From: an uncultured Sphingomonas sp.
Lineage (GTDB): Bacteria > Pseudomonadota > Alphaproteobacteria > Sphingomonadales > Sphingomonadaceae
Length of the DNA: 14,543 nucleotides
Assembly: GCA_946482655.1 (NCBI GenBank)
Contig: CAMLSA010000082.1
Location: 1-14,543 of the forward strand
Direction: 5' to 3'
The stretch's first letter is position 1. The number at the start of each line of letters is the position of its first letter. Position numbers and translations under genes: made by a program. The notes below the pieces were generated by a model. The model had not been told where the DNA came from. It searched no databases and worked only from the letters and a program-made list of their open reading frames with translations. Shown piece after piece: positions 1 through 7,161 of this stretch.

Positions 1-239
1 TTGAAGAAGCGCATGACCTCGCCGACCGACCGGCCGCTCTCGTTCATGAAGGTGGCGGGCTTGAGCAGCAAGATGCGCTGCGTGCCGATCCGGCCGATCG
101 CCGCCCAGCCCTGGAACTGCTTCCTCCACGGCTCGAAATCATGGACCTCGGCAATCGTGTCGACCGCCATGAAGCCCACATTGTGCCGGTGCATCGCATA
201 TTGCGCGCCCGGGTTCCCCAGACCGACCCAGATTTGCAT
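1..239 (-). CDS. pth: Peptidyl-tRNA hydrolase (Pth), N-terminal part
   Basis: This gene is cut by the window edge; 79 codons from the ATG at 239 are visible. Pth cleaves the ester bond of peptidyl-tRNAs that drop off the ribosome, recycling tRNA in the cytoplasm. The visible part begins MQIWVGLGNPGAQY and contains the family hallmarks: GLGNPG (residues 6-11, with the conserved Asn), the catalytic His in RHNVGF (residues 18-23), and KPATFMNESG (about residues 60-69), which lines the substrate cleft. A good ribosome-binding site (AGGAG) lies about 7 bases upstream of the ATG. The gene follows rplY on the same strand, the common rplY-pth order, but a strong terminator sits between them. The identification is secure; only the C-terminal part is missing. 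Confidence 0.96.
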   Translation of the reverse strand, partial: MQIWVGLGNPGAQYAMHRHNVGFMAVDTIAEVHDFEPWRKQFQGWAAIGRIGTQRILLLKPATFMNESGRSVGEVMRFF

Positions 240-314
240 GGCGTGCTCCTAACTTCTCACAGGCCGTCACGCCAGCGCCACCATATCGTCGCCCTGGCGG
301 GTGACGGGATAGGC

Positions 315-349
315 AAAGAAAAGGCCCCGCCGACTCGGTCGGCGGGGCC
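315..349 (-). terminator. Intrinsic terminator after rplY
   Basis: A perfect 11-bp GC-rich stem (323-333 pairing with 339-349, 5-base loop CTCGG) is followed, in the minus-strand direction, by the T-rich run TTTTCTTT (complement of 315-322). This is a textbook Rho-independent terminator for rplY. It lies 22 bases past the rplY stop and before pth, so pth is probably transcribed by read-through or from its own promoter in 240-314. Confidence 0.9.
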
Positions 350-371
350 CAATTCCATGAAAGCGAAGGGC

Positions 372-998
372 TCAGCCCCCGGTGCTCTCTTCGCCCTCAT
401 CTGTGACGGTCGTATCGCCCTCGGTGCTCTTCAGCGCCGACGGCGCGACGATCGTCGCGATGGTGGGATCGCCATGGTCGACCGCGGTCGCCCCCTTGGG
501 CAGGGTGATCTGCGACAGGTGGATGTTCTCGCCGACGTCGAGGCCCTTGAGCGAGATCGAGATCTCGTCGGGGATTTCCGCGGCGTCGACGAGCAGGCCG
601 AGGTCATGGACGACGATGTTGAGCACGCCGCCTCGCTTGATGCCCGGCGACAGCTCTTCGTCCTTGAAATGGACGGGGACGTTGACGGTCACCTTCGAAT
701 GCTCGCTGATGCGCAGGAAATCGGCATGGAGCGGACGATCGGTGACGGGATGGAACTGGACATCCTTGGGCAGGGTCCGGATCTTCTGGCCGCCGACATC
801 CAGCATTACCACGCTGTTGAAGAAATGCCCGCCGTGGAGCATCTTCATCAGCAGCTTTTCCTCGATGTGGATAGCGGTCGGTTCCTGCTTGTTGCCGTAC
901 ACAACGGCGGGGACGCGGCCCTGACGACGCATTGCGCGGGAGGCTCCCTTGCCTGCCCGCTCGCGCGCCTCGGCCGACAGGTCGAGCACATCGCTCAT
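372..998 (-). CDS. rplY: 50S ribosomal protein L25 / general stress protein Ctc
   Basis: This 208-residue protein is the long, two-domain form of L25 (TL5/CTC type). It binds 5S rRNA in the central protuberance of the large subunit. The N-terminal L25 domain (about 1-95) contains [12 protein letters not shown] (residues 24-35), the usual family signature, and HADFLRI (91-97). The C-terminal CTC domain (about 100-190) includes VPVHFKDEE and [15 protein letters not shown]. The tail is acidic and Gly/Ser/Thr-rich. The ATG at 998 is chosen because the family starts there and a GGAG lies 7-8 bases upstream. The reading frame stays open far upstream to 1706, but that region is antisense to the pseudouridine synthase gene and is not part of this protein. 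A terminator follows directly, then pth. Confidence 0.96.
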   Translation of the reverse strand: MSDVLDLSAEARERAGKGASRAMRRQGRVPAVVYGNKQEPTAIHIEEKLLMKMLHGGHFFNSVVMLDVGGQKIRTLPKDVQFHPVTDRPLHADFLRISEHSKVTVNVPVHFKDEELSPGIKRGGVLNIVVHDLGLLVDAAEIPDEISISLKGLDVGENIHLSQITLPKGATAVDHGDPTIATIVAPSALKSTEGDTTVTDEGEESTGG

Positions 999-1069
999 TA
1001 CATGTCTCCAGTTCGCATTTGAGTTTCCAAAGCCCGACTGCCTCCAGGGATGACCAGACGGGATGGGCG

Positions 1070-1098
1070 CGCATAGAGGTAATGCGCCGGAAAGGCAA
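1070..1098 (-). promoter_or_regulatory. rplY: Possible rplY promoter
   Basis: On the minus strand, TTGCCT (1098-1093) and TATGCG (1075-1070) are 17 bases apart, resembling -35 and -10 hexamers. They would give a leader of about 65 bases before the rplY start. Match quality is modest, so this is a candidate only. Confidence 0.3.
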
Positions 1099-1148
1099 GC
1101 AAGAGCGGATTCATTGCGGTGACGGGCCGCGCGGTGCATGAGGCCGCA

Positions 1149-1808
1149 ATGCTCGACGAACATATCCTCTTCATCGATGGCGAAGCGATGGTGGTCGACA
1201 AGCCATCGGGCCTGCCGGTCGATCCGCCGCGCGACGGCAGCATCAGCCTGGAAAACCATCTCCAGTCGCTGAGCTTCGGTTTCAAGCGCTGGCCGAGCGC
1301 GGTCCACCGGCTCGATCGCGATACCTCGGGTTGTCTGCTGCTCGCGCGCAATCCCAAGGCGCACAAGCGCCTCGCGCTCGCCTTCGAAGAGGGAAAGGTC
1401 GAGAAGAACTATCTGGCGGTGCTCGACGGCATTCCGTCCGCGACCGAAGGCGTGGTCGATCTGCCGCTCGCCAAGGTTTCGACGCGCGAAAAGGGCTGGC
1501 GGATGGTCGGCGATCCGAAGGGCAAGCCCGCCACCACCGTCTGGCGCCTCGTCGCCACGGCTGACGGACGGGCGCTGGTCGAGTTCAGGCCGACAACCGG
1601 CCGCACGCACCAGATCCGCGTCCATGCGGCGGCCGGTATCGGCGTGCCTATCCTTGGCGATCCGGTTTATGGCCGGGGCGGGGCCAAGGGCGTGACCATG
1701 CTCCATGCGTCCGCGCTCGTGGTGCCGCGCGAAGGCAAGGCGGCGATCGAGGCGAAGGCGCCTCTGCCCGAACGGTTCACCGCGCTGGGCTTCACCGATC
1801 CGGCCTGA
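1149..1808 (+). CDS. RluA-family RNA pseudouridine synthase
   Basis: This enzyme isomerises uridine to pseudouridine in rRNA and/or tRNA. The catalytic motif is HRLDRDTSG (residues 53-61), with the catalytic Asp at about 56. Other family motifs are [10 protein letters not shown] (15-24) and RTHQIRVH (152-159) in the core. No N-terminal S4 domain is present. The 219-residue length equals that of E. coli RluA (dual 23S rRNA/tRNA specificity), but the target cannot be decided from sequence alone. The ATG at 1149 is preferred (AGG a few bases upstream). A GTG at 1119 would add ten residues that do not look like family sequence. It is divergent from rplY across about 150 bp. Its stop overlaps the ribosome-binding site of arfB, so the two are probably co-transcribed. 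Confidence 0.92.
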   Translation: MLDEHILFIDGEAMVVDKPSGLPVDPPRDGSISLENHLQSLSFGFKRWPSAVHRLDRDTSGCLLLARNPKAHKRLALAFEEGKVEKNYLAVLDGIPSATEGVVDLPLAKVSTREKGWRMVGDPKGKPATTVWRLVATADGRALVEFRPTTGRTHQIRVHAAAGIGVPILGDPVYGRGGAKGVTMLHASALVVPREGKAAIEAKAPLPERFTALGFTDPA

Positions 1809-1813
1809 GGACG

Positions 1814-2239
1814 ATGCCTCGCATTCCCATCACCGATCATATTTCGATCGATTCCGATGAGATCGAGGAGCGTTTCGTCCGCGCAAGTGGCCCGGGCGGG
1901 CAGAATGTCAACAAGGTGTCGAGCGCGGTCGAGCTGCGGTTCGACGCGCGCCGCTCACTCTCGCTGCCCGATGCGGTGTCGGCGCGACTCCAGAAGCTGG
2001 CGGGTTCACGGCTGACCGCCGACGGCGTTATCGTCATCCAGGCGCAGGAGTTTCGCGATCAGCCTCGCAACCGCGAAGCCGCGCTCGAACGGCTGCTCGA
2101 GCTGATCCGGCAGGCGACGGTCGTCCCCAAGCGTCGCAAGCCGACGAAGGCGACCTATTCGTCCAAGGTCAAACGGCTCGAGAGCAAGACCAAGAGATCG
2201 GGTGTCAAGGCGGCGCGGGGCAAGCCGAAGATCGACTGA
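1814..2239 (+). CDS. arfB: Alternative ribosome-rescue factor ArfB (YaeJ)
   Basis: ArfB is a codon-independent peptidyl-tRNA hydrolase that rescues ribosomes stalled on non-stop mRNAs. The 141-residue protein has the release-factor catalytic motif GPGGQ (residues 26-30) followed by NVNKV. Its basic C-terminal tail (about 105-141: [28 protein letters not shown]) is the part that in E. coli ArfB enters the empty mRNA channel. It lacks the codon-recognition domain of RF1/RF2, which separates it from true release factors. The ATG at 1814 lies five bases after the pseudouridine synthase stop, with GAGG overlapping that stop, which suggests translational coupling. The length matches E. coli ArfB (about 140 residues). 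Confidence 0.95.
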   Translation: MPRIPITDHISIDSDEIEERFVRASGPGGQNVNKVSSAVELRFDARRSLSLPDAVSARLQKLAGSRLTADGVIVIQAQEFRDQPRNREAALERLLELIRQATVVPKRRKPTKATYSSKVKRLESKTKRSGVKAARGKPKID

Positions 2240-2245
2240 GGCGGT

Positions 2246-2722
2246 TCAGACGTTGCCGAGATGATAGATGCCGAACGCGGCGACGGCCGCCATCAAGACG
2301 CCGCCGACTGCGATCGCCGCCGCGAGCGAAGTACAGCGGATCATCTTCTCTGCCAGCGCGGTCTGCCAGAGCGCGAGCGACAGCGGGAAATAGATCAGCG
2401 CACCGGTGACGAGGCCCGGCGAGTGGCGGTCATACGCTACCACGCTGATCAGGTGATAGATGAAGTTCCAGAACAGGTTGCCCGCCGCCCAGGCCAGCAT
2501 CCAGAAGGTCGGGCTCCTCTTGCGCGTCTTGGCTGCCCAGCGGGTCAGCAATGCCATGACGATGATGAAGAGGAGGTTGCCGGCAAGAAAAGCCGGCAGC
2601 TCCATCGCATGGCCGGTCACCTCGCGCGCATAGGCGGGATAGCCGGTCAGATACTCCTCGAGGACGTGCAGCGCGAAGACGACCGGCAGCAGCCAGATCA
2701 GGCGATAGAAGGACATAGTCAT
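2246..2722 (-). CDS. HXXEE-family small integral membrane protein
   Basis: This 158-residue, strongly hydrophobic protein carries the motif that names the family: H19-V-L-E22-E23 in ALHVLEEYLTGYPAY. The second conserved block, NFIYH (86-90) followed by HSPGLVTG (100-107), also fits. Four to five membrane segments are visible, at about 6-20, 44-61, 73-95, 104-122 and 133-152. The biochemical function of HXXEE proteins is not established; the conserved His/Glu residues could form a metal or active site, but this is inference. The ATG at 2722 (MTMSFYR) or the one two codons later at 2716 is the likely start; the Shine-Dalgarno is weak. It converges with arfB (6-base gap) and diverges from msrC. 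Confidence 0.8.
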   Translation of the reverse strand: MTMSFYRLIWLLPVVFALHVLEEYLTGYPAYAREVTGHAMELPAFLAGNLLFIIVMALLTRWAAKTRKRSPTFWMLAWAAGNLFWNFIYHLISVVAYDRHSPGLVTGALIYFPLSLALWQTALAEKMIRCTSLAAAIAVGGVLMAAVAAFGIYHLGNV

Positions 2723-2790
2723 GGCGAGCCCCCCGGTTGTTACGTCGACGATACGCCAAGCGGCTTGAAGCGCAAGCCGGGGCGGGCCAG

Positions 2791-3288
2791 ATGGACACCA
2801 TGCACAAGTTCGACATCGATAAGCATGGCGACAAGGCCGAGCTCTATGCCGACATGGCGGCGGCACTCGCGGCGCTGACCGCCGACGAGCCCGACGCGAT
2901 CGCCAACATGGCCAACGCGGCTGCGCTGATCTGGGAATATCTGCCCGATCTCAACTGGGCGGGCTTCTACCGCGCGATTGGCGGCGAGCTGGTGCTCGGA
3001 CCCTTCCAGGGCAAGACGGCGTGCATCCGCATTCCCTTCGGCAAGGGCGTGTGCGGGACGGCTGCGGCGACGCATGAGCCGCAATGCGTGCCCGATGTCC
3101 ATGAATTTCCCGGCCATATCGCCTGCGATGCCTTTTCCGCCTCCGAGCTGGTGATGCCGATCGTTCATGAGGGCCGGCTGCTCGGCGTGCTCGACCTCGA
3201 CAGTCCGGTGAAGGGGCGGTTCGACGAGGTGGACGTGACCGGATGCGCGGAATTGATGGCCGTGCTCGGGCCGAGAATGGTCACATAG
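2791..3288 (+). CDS. msrC: Free methionine-(R)-sulfoxide reductase (GAF domain, fRMsr)
   Basis: This enzyme reduces free methionine-R-sulfoxide to methionine in the cytoplasm using thioredoxin, protecting against oxidative damage. It is a single GAF domain of 165 residues. The three catalytic or resolving cysteines are at 78 (TACIRI), 88 (GVCGTA) and 112 (HIACDAF). Their spacing (10 and 24) equals that of Cys84/94/118 in E. coli YebR, which makes the enzyme call much stronger than a generic GAF call. Further family motifs are NWAGFY (55-60) and GVLDLDSP (132-139). The start could be the ATG at 2791 or the one at 2800; an upstream extension to 2737 lies in the divergent promoter region and looks spurious. 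The neighbour on the opposite strand is the HXXEE membrane protein. Confidence 0.93.
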   Translation: MDTMHKFDIDKHGDKAELYADMAAALAALTADEPDAIANMANAAALIWEYLPDLNWAGFYRAIGGELVLGPFQGKTACIRIPFGKGVCGTAAATHEPQCVPDVHEFPGHIACDAFSASELVMPIVHEGRLLGVLDLDSPVKGRFDEVDVTGCAELMAVLGPRMVT

Positions 3289-3309
3289 CTTCTCACGCCG
3301 GCAGAAGCT
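3287..3309. repeat. Inverted repeat between convergent genes (possible weak terminator)
   Basis: AGCTTCT (3287-3293) and AGAAGCT (3303-3309) form a perfect 7-bp stem with a 9-base loop. It overlaps the msrC stop codon and lies 17 bases before the stop of the convergent universal stress protein gene. No clear T-run follows on either strand, so a terminator role is only possible. Confidence 0.4.
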
Positions 3310-3325
3310 GGGCGGCGGTACAAGT

Positions 3326-3778
3326 TCAGCTCAACCTGTCCAGCGCCTCTTCGCTCAGCGAACCGGGGACGATCATCAGCGGGCAGGGGAGCTGGCCGGC
3401 CTCTCCGGAGAAGTGCGCGACGAGCTTGCCGGGCGGGCCGCTGGCGGCGGCACCGAGCACCAGGGCGGCGACGTGCGGTTGTCCGGCGAGGATGTCGCGC
3501 ACCGCGGCGACGGGTTCGCCCTGGCGGACGGTGATCGACGGCATGATGCCGGTTTCCTCGATCAGCGCGCTGGCCGCCTGGGCCACCATCGCCTCGGCAC
3601 GCAGCCGCGCTTCTTCTTCCATCGCGGCCTGGACCGCGCCCCATTGAACGAACTCCTGCTGCGCGACGAGAGCCAATATCTCGACCGCGCCGCCTGTCTT
3701 GGTGGCGCGGCGCGCGGCGAAGCGCAGCGCCATCCGCGAGGCGTCGTTGTCGTCGATGACAACCAGATAGGTACGCAC
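3326..3778 (-). CDS. Universal stress protein (UspA family)
   Basis: This 150-residue single-domain Usp protein begins MRTYLVVIDDNDASRMAL, with the typical first beta strand and the conserved Asp. It ends with ALVLGAAASGPPGK and CPLMIVPG, the usual last strands. The family fold is an alpha/beta Rossmann-like sandwich. The ATP-binding signature G-x2-G-x9-G-(S/T) is not intact here (G109-A-A-A-S-G114), so nucleotide binding is uncertain. The start is a GTG at 3778, with AGGGGAG about 10 bases upstream. An ATG at 3786 is in a different frame. It is convergent with msrC and divergent from pdhC across about 150 bp that contains a 21-bp inverted repeat. The substrate or partner is unknown. Confidence 0.85.
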   Translation of the reverse strand: MRTYLVVIDDNDASRMALRFAARRATKTGGAVEILALVAQQEFVQWGAVQAAMEEEARLRAEAMVAQAASALIEETGIMPSITVRQGEPVAAVRDILAGQPHVAALVLGAAASGPPGKLVAHFSGEAGQLPCPLMIVPGSLSEEALDRLS

Positions 3779-3819
3779 GGCGCCATCGCTCCCCTGATAT
3801 TTCGCCGGAACGGTGCGCC

Positions 3820-3840
3820 ACTTGCCGGTTTAGCGCAAGT
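3820..3840. repeat. Inverted repeat in usp/pdhC divergent region (possible operator)
   Basis: ACTTGC (3820-3825) and GCAAGT (3835-3840) form perfect 6-bp arms around a 9-base centre. The repeat lies 42-62 bp upstream of the universal stress protein start and about 90 bp upstream of pdhC. It could be an operator or an RNA hairpin; the regulator is unknown. Confidence 0.35.
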
Positions 3841-3926
3841 CTCCCGCTCCTGACTCTTGACCTCGTAACGGTGAGCGGGGAAGAGGGACCGGCATCGACC
3901 CCAATCCCGTTCCAGGGGACCAGAAT

Positions 3927-5195
3927 ATGCCGATAGAGTTGAAGATGCCCGCGCTCTCCCCGACGATGGAGGAGGGGACTCTCGCCAAATGGCTGGTGAA
4001 GGAGGGCGATACGGTCCGCGCGGGCGATCTGCTTGCCGAGATCGAGACCGACAAGGCGACCATGGAATTCGAGGCTGTCGACGAAGGCACTATCGCGAAG
4101 CTGGTCGTCGCCGAAGGAGCCGAGGGCGTGAAGGTCGGCACGGTGATAGCGCTGATCCAGGGGGAAGATGAAGGCGCGGCTCCCGCCAAGACCGGGCAAG
4201 CGCCCGCTCCGAAGCGTGAAGCGAAGTCCGAGCCGAAGGCCGGGGCGCCCGCGAAGGCTCCGGAACCCGCACCGAAACCCGCCGCCGCGCCTGCTCCGTC
4301 GGGCGAGCGGCTGAAAGCGAGCCCGCTGGCGAAACGCCTTGCCGCCGCGCAAGGGATCGATCTGGCGCAGGTCAGCGGTTCGGGGCCGGGTGGCCGCATC
4401 GTCAAGGCCGATCTCGAGCGCGCGCCGAAGGCTGCCGCCGAGGCCGCGGCTGCGCCGGCAGCGTCGCAGCCCGCGGCCCCGGCACCTGCGGGCGTTTCGG
4501 ACGAGATCCCGCACGAACTCGTCAAGCTGTCGACCATGCGCAAGGTCATCGCGCGGCGGCTAAGCGAATCGATGCAACAGAGTCCGCATATCTATCTGAC
4601 CGTCGATATCCAGCTCGACGCGCTGCTGAAGCTGCGCAGTCAGCTCAACGCCTCGCTGGAGGCGCGCGGCGTCAAGCTGTCGGTCAACGATCTGCTGATC
4701 AAGGCGCTCGCGATCGCGCTGATGGAAGTGCCCGACTGCAACGTCTCCTTCGCGGGCGACACGATGGTGAAGTACAAGCGTGCCGACATTTCGGTGGCGG
4801 TGGCGATCCCGGGCGGCCTGATCACCCCGATAGTCAAGGGCGCCGACGGCAAGGGCGTCGCGGCGATCGCGACCGAGACGAAGGACCTCGCCCAGCGCGC
4901 CAAGGAGGGCAAGCTGTTGCCCAGCGAATATCAGGGCGGCACCGCCTCGATCTCGAACATGGGCATGTTCGGCATCAAGCAGTTCACCGCGGTGATCAAT
5001 CCGCCCCAGGCGATGATCATGGCCGTCGGATCGGGCGACAAGCGGCCCTATGTGATCAACGACGCGCTCGCGACCGCGACGGTGATGACCGCGACCGGCA
5101 GCTTCGATCATCGCGCGATCGACGGGGCGGTGGGGGCCCAATTGATGGCGGCATTCAAGCGGCTGATCGAAAACCCCCTCGGCATGCTTGCCTGA
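3927..5195 (+). CDS. pdhC: Pyruvate dehydrogenase E2, dihydrolipoyl acetyltransferase
   Basis: This is the core enzyme of the pyruvate dehydrogenase complex; it transfers acetyl groups from lipoate to CoA. The 422 residues show three parts: one lipoyl domain (1-80) with the lipoylated Lys43 in ETDKATMEF; an Ala/Pro/Lys-rich linker (about 84-127); and a peripheral subunit-binding domain (about 130-165, ASPLAKRLA to [14 protein letters not shown]). A second Ala/Pro linker (166-190) leads to the catalytic domain (about 195-422) with the active-site motif DHRAIDG (His395, Asp399). GGLITPIVK and the [11 protein letters not shown] block point to pyruvate rather than 2-oxoglutarate dehydrogenase E2. 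The ATG at 3927 has GGGGA about 8 bases upstream. A TTGACC hexamer at 3857-3862 is present, but I see no matching -10. No E1 genes are nearby, so they must lie elsewhere. Confidence 0.95.
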   Translation: MPIELKMPALSPTMEEGTLAKWLVKEGDTVRAGDLLAEIETDKATMEFEAVDEGTIAKLVVAEGAEGVKVGTVIALIQGEDEGAAPAKTGQAPAPKREAKSEPKAGAPAKAPEPAPKPAAAPAPSGERLKASPLAKRLAAAQGIDLAQVSGSGPGGRIVKADLERAPKAAAEAAAAPAASQPAAPAPAGVSDEIPHELVKLSTMRKVIARRLSESMQQSPHIYLTVDIQLDALLKLRSQLNASLEARGVKLSVNDLLIKALAIALMEVPDCNVSFAGDTMVKYKRADISVAVAIPGGLITPIVKGADGKGVAAIATETKDLAQRAKEGKLLPSEYQGGTASISNMGMFGIKQFTAVINPPQAMIMAVGSGDKRPYVINDALATATVMTATGSFDHRAIDGAVGAQLMAAFKRLIENPLGMLA

Positions 5196-5587
5196 TGTCG
5201 CTTCCCCGCGAGGCATCGCCGCCCGGCGGTGAGCCGGCGATCCGCGTGGTGGCGATGCCGGCCGATACCAATGCCAATGGGGATATCTTCGGCGGCTGGC
5301 TGCTGAGCATGATGGATCTGGCGGCGGGGACGATCGCGTCGCAGCACAGCAAGGGACGCGCGGCGACTATCGCCATCGACGGGATGACTTTCCACCGGCC
5401 GGTCAAGGTTGGTGACCGGGTATCGGTCTATGCCGATCTGGTCGCGGTTGGGCGGACCTCGATGAAGATCGACGTGACCGCGTGGCGACAGCCGCGCGGC
5501 GGCGAAGAGAGTGAACGTGTTACTCATGCGGTCTTCACCTTCGTCGCGATCGACGACGATGGGCGGCCGCGGGTGATCGGGGAATAG
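5195..5587 (+). CDS. YciA-like acyl-CoA thioesterase (hotdog fold)
   Basis: This 130-residue protein is a single hotdog domain. It carries the YciA/acyl-CoA thioesterase signature MPADTNANGDIFGGW (residues 21-35) followed by a conserved Asp (41) in LLSMMDLAAG. FHRPVKVGDRV (66-76) is the second family block. YciA-type enzymes hydrolyse acyl-CoA to free acid and CoA; chain-length preference cannot be read from sequence. The ATG overlaps the pdhC stop by one base (TGATG), with no obvious separate Shine-Dalgarno, so it is probably translated by coupling to pdhC. lpdA starts 13 bases after its stop. Its place between two pyruvate dehydrogenase genes suggests a role in controlling acetyl-CoA/CoA balance, but that is inference. 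Confidence 0.88.
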   Translation: MSLPREASPPGGEPAIRVVAMPADTNANGDIFGGWLLSMMDLAAGTIASQHSKGRAATIAIDGMTFHRPVKVGDRVSVYADLVAVGRTSMKIDVTAWRQPRGGEESERVTHAVFTFVAIDDDGRPRVIGE

Positions 5588-5600
5588 CAGGAGCAGACAA

Positions 5601-6998
5601 GTGGCGGAAACCTACGACCTCATCGTTCTTGGATCGGGACCAGGCGGCTATGTCGCGGCGATCCGGGCGTCGCAGCTCGGTCTCAAGACCGCGATCGTCG
5701 AGCGCGAGCTGCTCGGCGGCATCTGTCTCAACTGGGGCTGCATCCCGACCAAGGCGCTGCTGCGCTCGTCGGAGATCTACCATCATATGCAGCATGCTGC
5801 CGACTTCGGACTCGATGCGGTCAAACCGAGCTTCGATCTTGGGAAGGTGGTGCAGCGCTCGCGCAACGTCGCCAGGCAGCTCAACCAAGGCGTCACCGGT
5901 CTGATGAAGAAGCATAAGATCGCGGTTCATTTCGGCGACGGCGTGCTGACCGGCAAAGGCAAGCTGAGCATCGCCAAGGACGGCCAGACCACTGAGCTTT
6001 CCGCCAGGAACATCATCGTCGCGACGGGCGCGCGCGCGCGTGACCTGCCCTTCGCCAGGGCCGACGGCAAGCGGATCTGGACCTATCGCCATGCGATGAC
6101 CCCGCCCGAAATGCCGACGAGATTGTTGGTGATCGGATCGGGTGCGATCGGGCTCGAGTTCGCGAGCTTCTATCGCGACATGGGCGCGGAGGTCTCGGTG
6201 GTCGAGATGCTCGACCGCATCCTGCCGGTCGAGGACGAGGAGATCAGCGCCTTCATGACCAAGGCATTGACCAAGCAGGGCATGTCGATCCGCGCTTCGG
6301 CCAAGGTCAGGAAGCTCGACGTAACCGGCAAGGGCGTCATCGCCGAGGTCGAGGACAAGGACGGCAAGGTAACGTCCGAGGAATATAGCCATGTCGTGGC
6401 GGCGATCGGCATCGTGCCGAACGTCGAGAATGTCGGCCTGGATGTGGTCGGCGTCGAGTCCGACCAGCGCTCCCACATCAAGACCGACGAATATTGCCGC
6501 ACCAATGTCCAGGGCATCTATGCGATCGGCGACGTCACCGACGGCCCGTGGCTCGCGCACAAGGCCATGCACGAGGCGGTGATCGCCGCCGAGCATATCG
6601 CGGGACAGCACCCGCACCCGATGGACAAGCGCAACATCCCGGGCTGCACCTATTGTCGGCCGCAGGTCGCCTCGGTCGGGCTGACCGAAGCCAAGGCGAA
6701 GGAGGCGGGCTATAAGGTCAAGGTCGGCAAATTCCCGTTCATCGGCAACGGCAAGGCGATCGCGCTCGGAGAGCCCGAGGGCTTCGTGAAGACGGTGTTC
6801 GACGAGGCGACCGGCGAACTGCTCGGCGCGCACATGGTCGGCGCCGAGGTCACCGAGATGATCCAAGGCTATACGATCGGCAAGACGCTCGAGACCACCG
6901 AGGCCGAGCTGATGGGCACCGTCTTCCCGCACCCGACGATCAGCGAGGCAATGCACGAGAGCGTGTTGGCCGCCTTCGGGCGAACGTTGCACATGTGA
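5601..6998 (+). CDS. lpdA: Dihydrolipoyl dehydrogenase (E3)
   Basis: E3 is a flavoprotein that reoxidises the dihydrolipoyl group of E2 and passes electrons to NAD+. The 465 residues have the FAD-binding GSGPGGYVAA (11-20), the redox-active disulfide in CLNWGC (Cys42, Cys47), the NAD-binding GSGAIG (179-184), the second FAD motif around YAIGDV, and the C-terminal dimer-interface His-Glu pair in HPTISEAMHE (His444, Glu449). There is no N-terminal lipoyl domain. The start is a GTG at 5601 with AGGAG 7 bases upstream. It is the last gene of the pdhC-thioesterase-lpdA set. The context supports use in pyruvate dehydrogenase, though E3 is often shared with other 2-oxoacid dehydrogenases. The long open frame on the opposite strand is a high-GC shadow. 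Confidence 0.96.
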   Translation: MAETYDLIVLGSGPGGYVAAIRASQLGLKTAIVERELLGGICLNWGCIPTKALLRSSEIYHHMQHAADFGLDAVKPSFDLGKVVQRSRNVARQLNQGVTGLMKKHKIAVHFGDGVLTGKGKLSIAKDGQTTELSARNIIVATGARARDLPFARADGKRIWTYRHAMTPPEMPTRLLVIGSGAIGLEFASFYRDMGAEVSVVEMLDRILPVEDEEISAFMTKALTKQGMSIRASAKVRKLDVTGKGVIAEVEDKDGKVTSEEYSHVVAAIGIVPNVENVGLDVVGVESDQRSHIKTDEYCRTNVQGIYAIGDVTDGPWLAHKAMHEAVIAAEHIAGQHPHPMDKRNIPGCTYCRPQVASVGLTEAKAKEAGYKVKVGKFPFIGNGKAIALGEPEGFVKTVFDEATGELLGAHMVGAEVTEMIQGYTIGKTLETTEAELMGTVFPHPTISEAMHESVLAAFGRTLHM

Positions 6999-7125
6999 GA
7001 TCCGATATCTTCCCCGGGAAGGCAGCAATGGGCCTCATGCTGTCCGTGGATAGGGGGTGGCGGTTCGCGGAGCGACTCTGTTCGGGACGGCAAGATCGAT
7101 CAGCGACAGGAGGCGCCAGCAGGGC

Positions 7126-7144
7126 GGAATCCAGCCCGGATTCC
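7126..7144. repeat. Perfect inverted repeat before DUF1737 gene
   Basis: GGAATCC (7126-7132), a 5-base loop AGCCC, and GGATTCC (7138-7144) form a perfect 7-bp stem ending 3 bases before the likely Shine-Dalgarno (7148-7154). Each arm contains a GANTC site, the recognition sequence of the alphaproteobacterial CcrM methylase. It could be a regulator-binding site or an mRNA hairpin. Confidence 0.5.
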
Positions 7145-7147
7145 AAG

Positions 7148-7154
7148 AAAGGGA
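7148..7154 (+). promoter_or_regulatory. Ribosome-binding site deciding a GTG start
   Basis: AAAGGGA lies 7 bases before the GTG at 7162. It supports that start over the in-frame GTG at 7057, whose extra 35 residues (Arg/Gln-rich) do not resemble family sequence. Confidence 0.6.
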
Positions 7155-7161
7155 ATATCGC

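Noticed and set aside
141..1022. Plus-strand open frame of 293 codons opposite rplY
   Set aside because: It is antisense to rplY, a gene with clear family motifs, and includes the terminator; the sequence is Arg/Asp/His-rich shadow coding typical of high-GC DNA.
999..1706. Upstream extension of the rplY reading frame to 444 residues
   Set aside because: It runs antisense through the pseudouridine synthase gene; L25 begins at 998 with a good ribosome-binding site.
3807..3830. GGAAC-N16-GTT, resembling an EcfG general-stress promoter, near the universal stress protein
   Set aside because: It points toward pdhC rather than the stress gene, and the -10 element is GGTT instead of CGTT; one near match in a GC-rich gap is weak.
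3165..4514. Minus-strand open frame of 449 codons across usp and pdhC
   Set aside because: It overlaps three real genes in wrong frames and is Arg/Gly-rich without domains.
5535..7028. Minus-strand open frame of 497 codons opposite lpdA
   Set aside because: It is a mirror of the lpdA codon pattern, with His/Asp/Arg-rich low-complexity content and no recognisable domain; lpdA is certain on the other strand.
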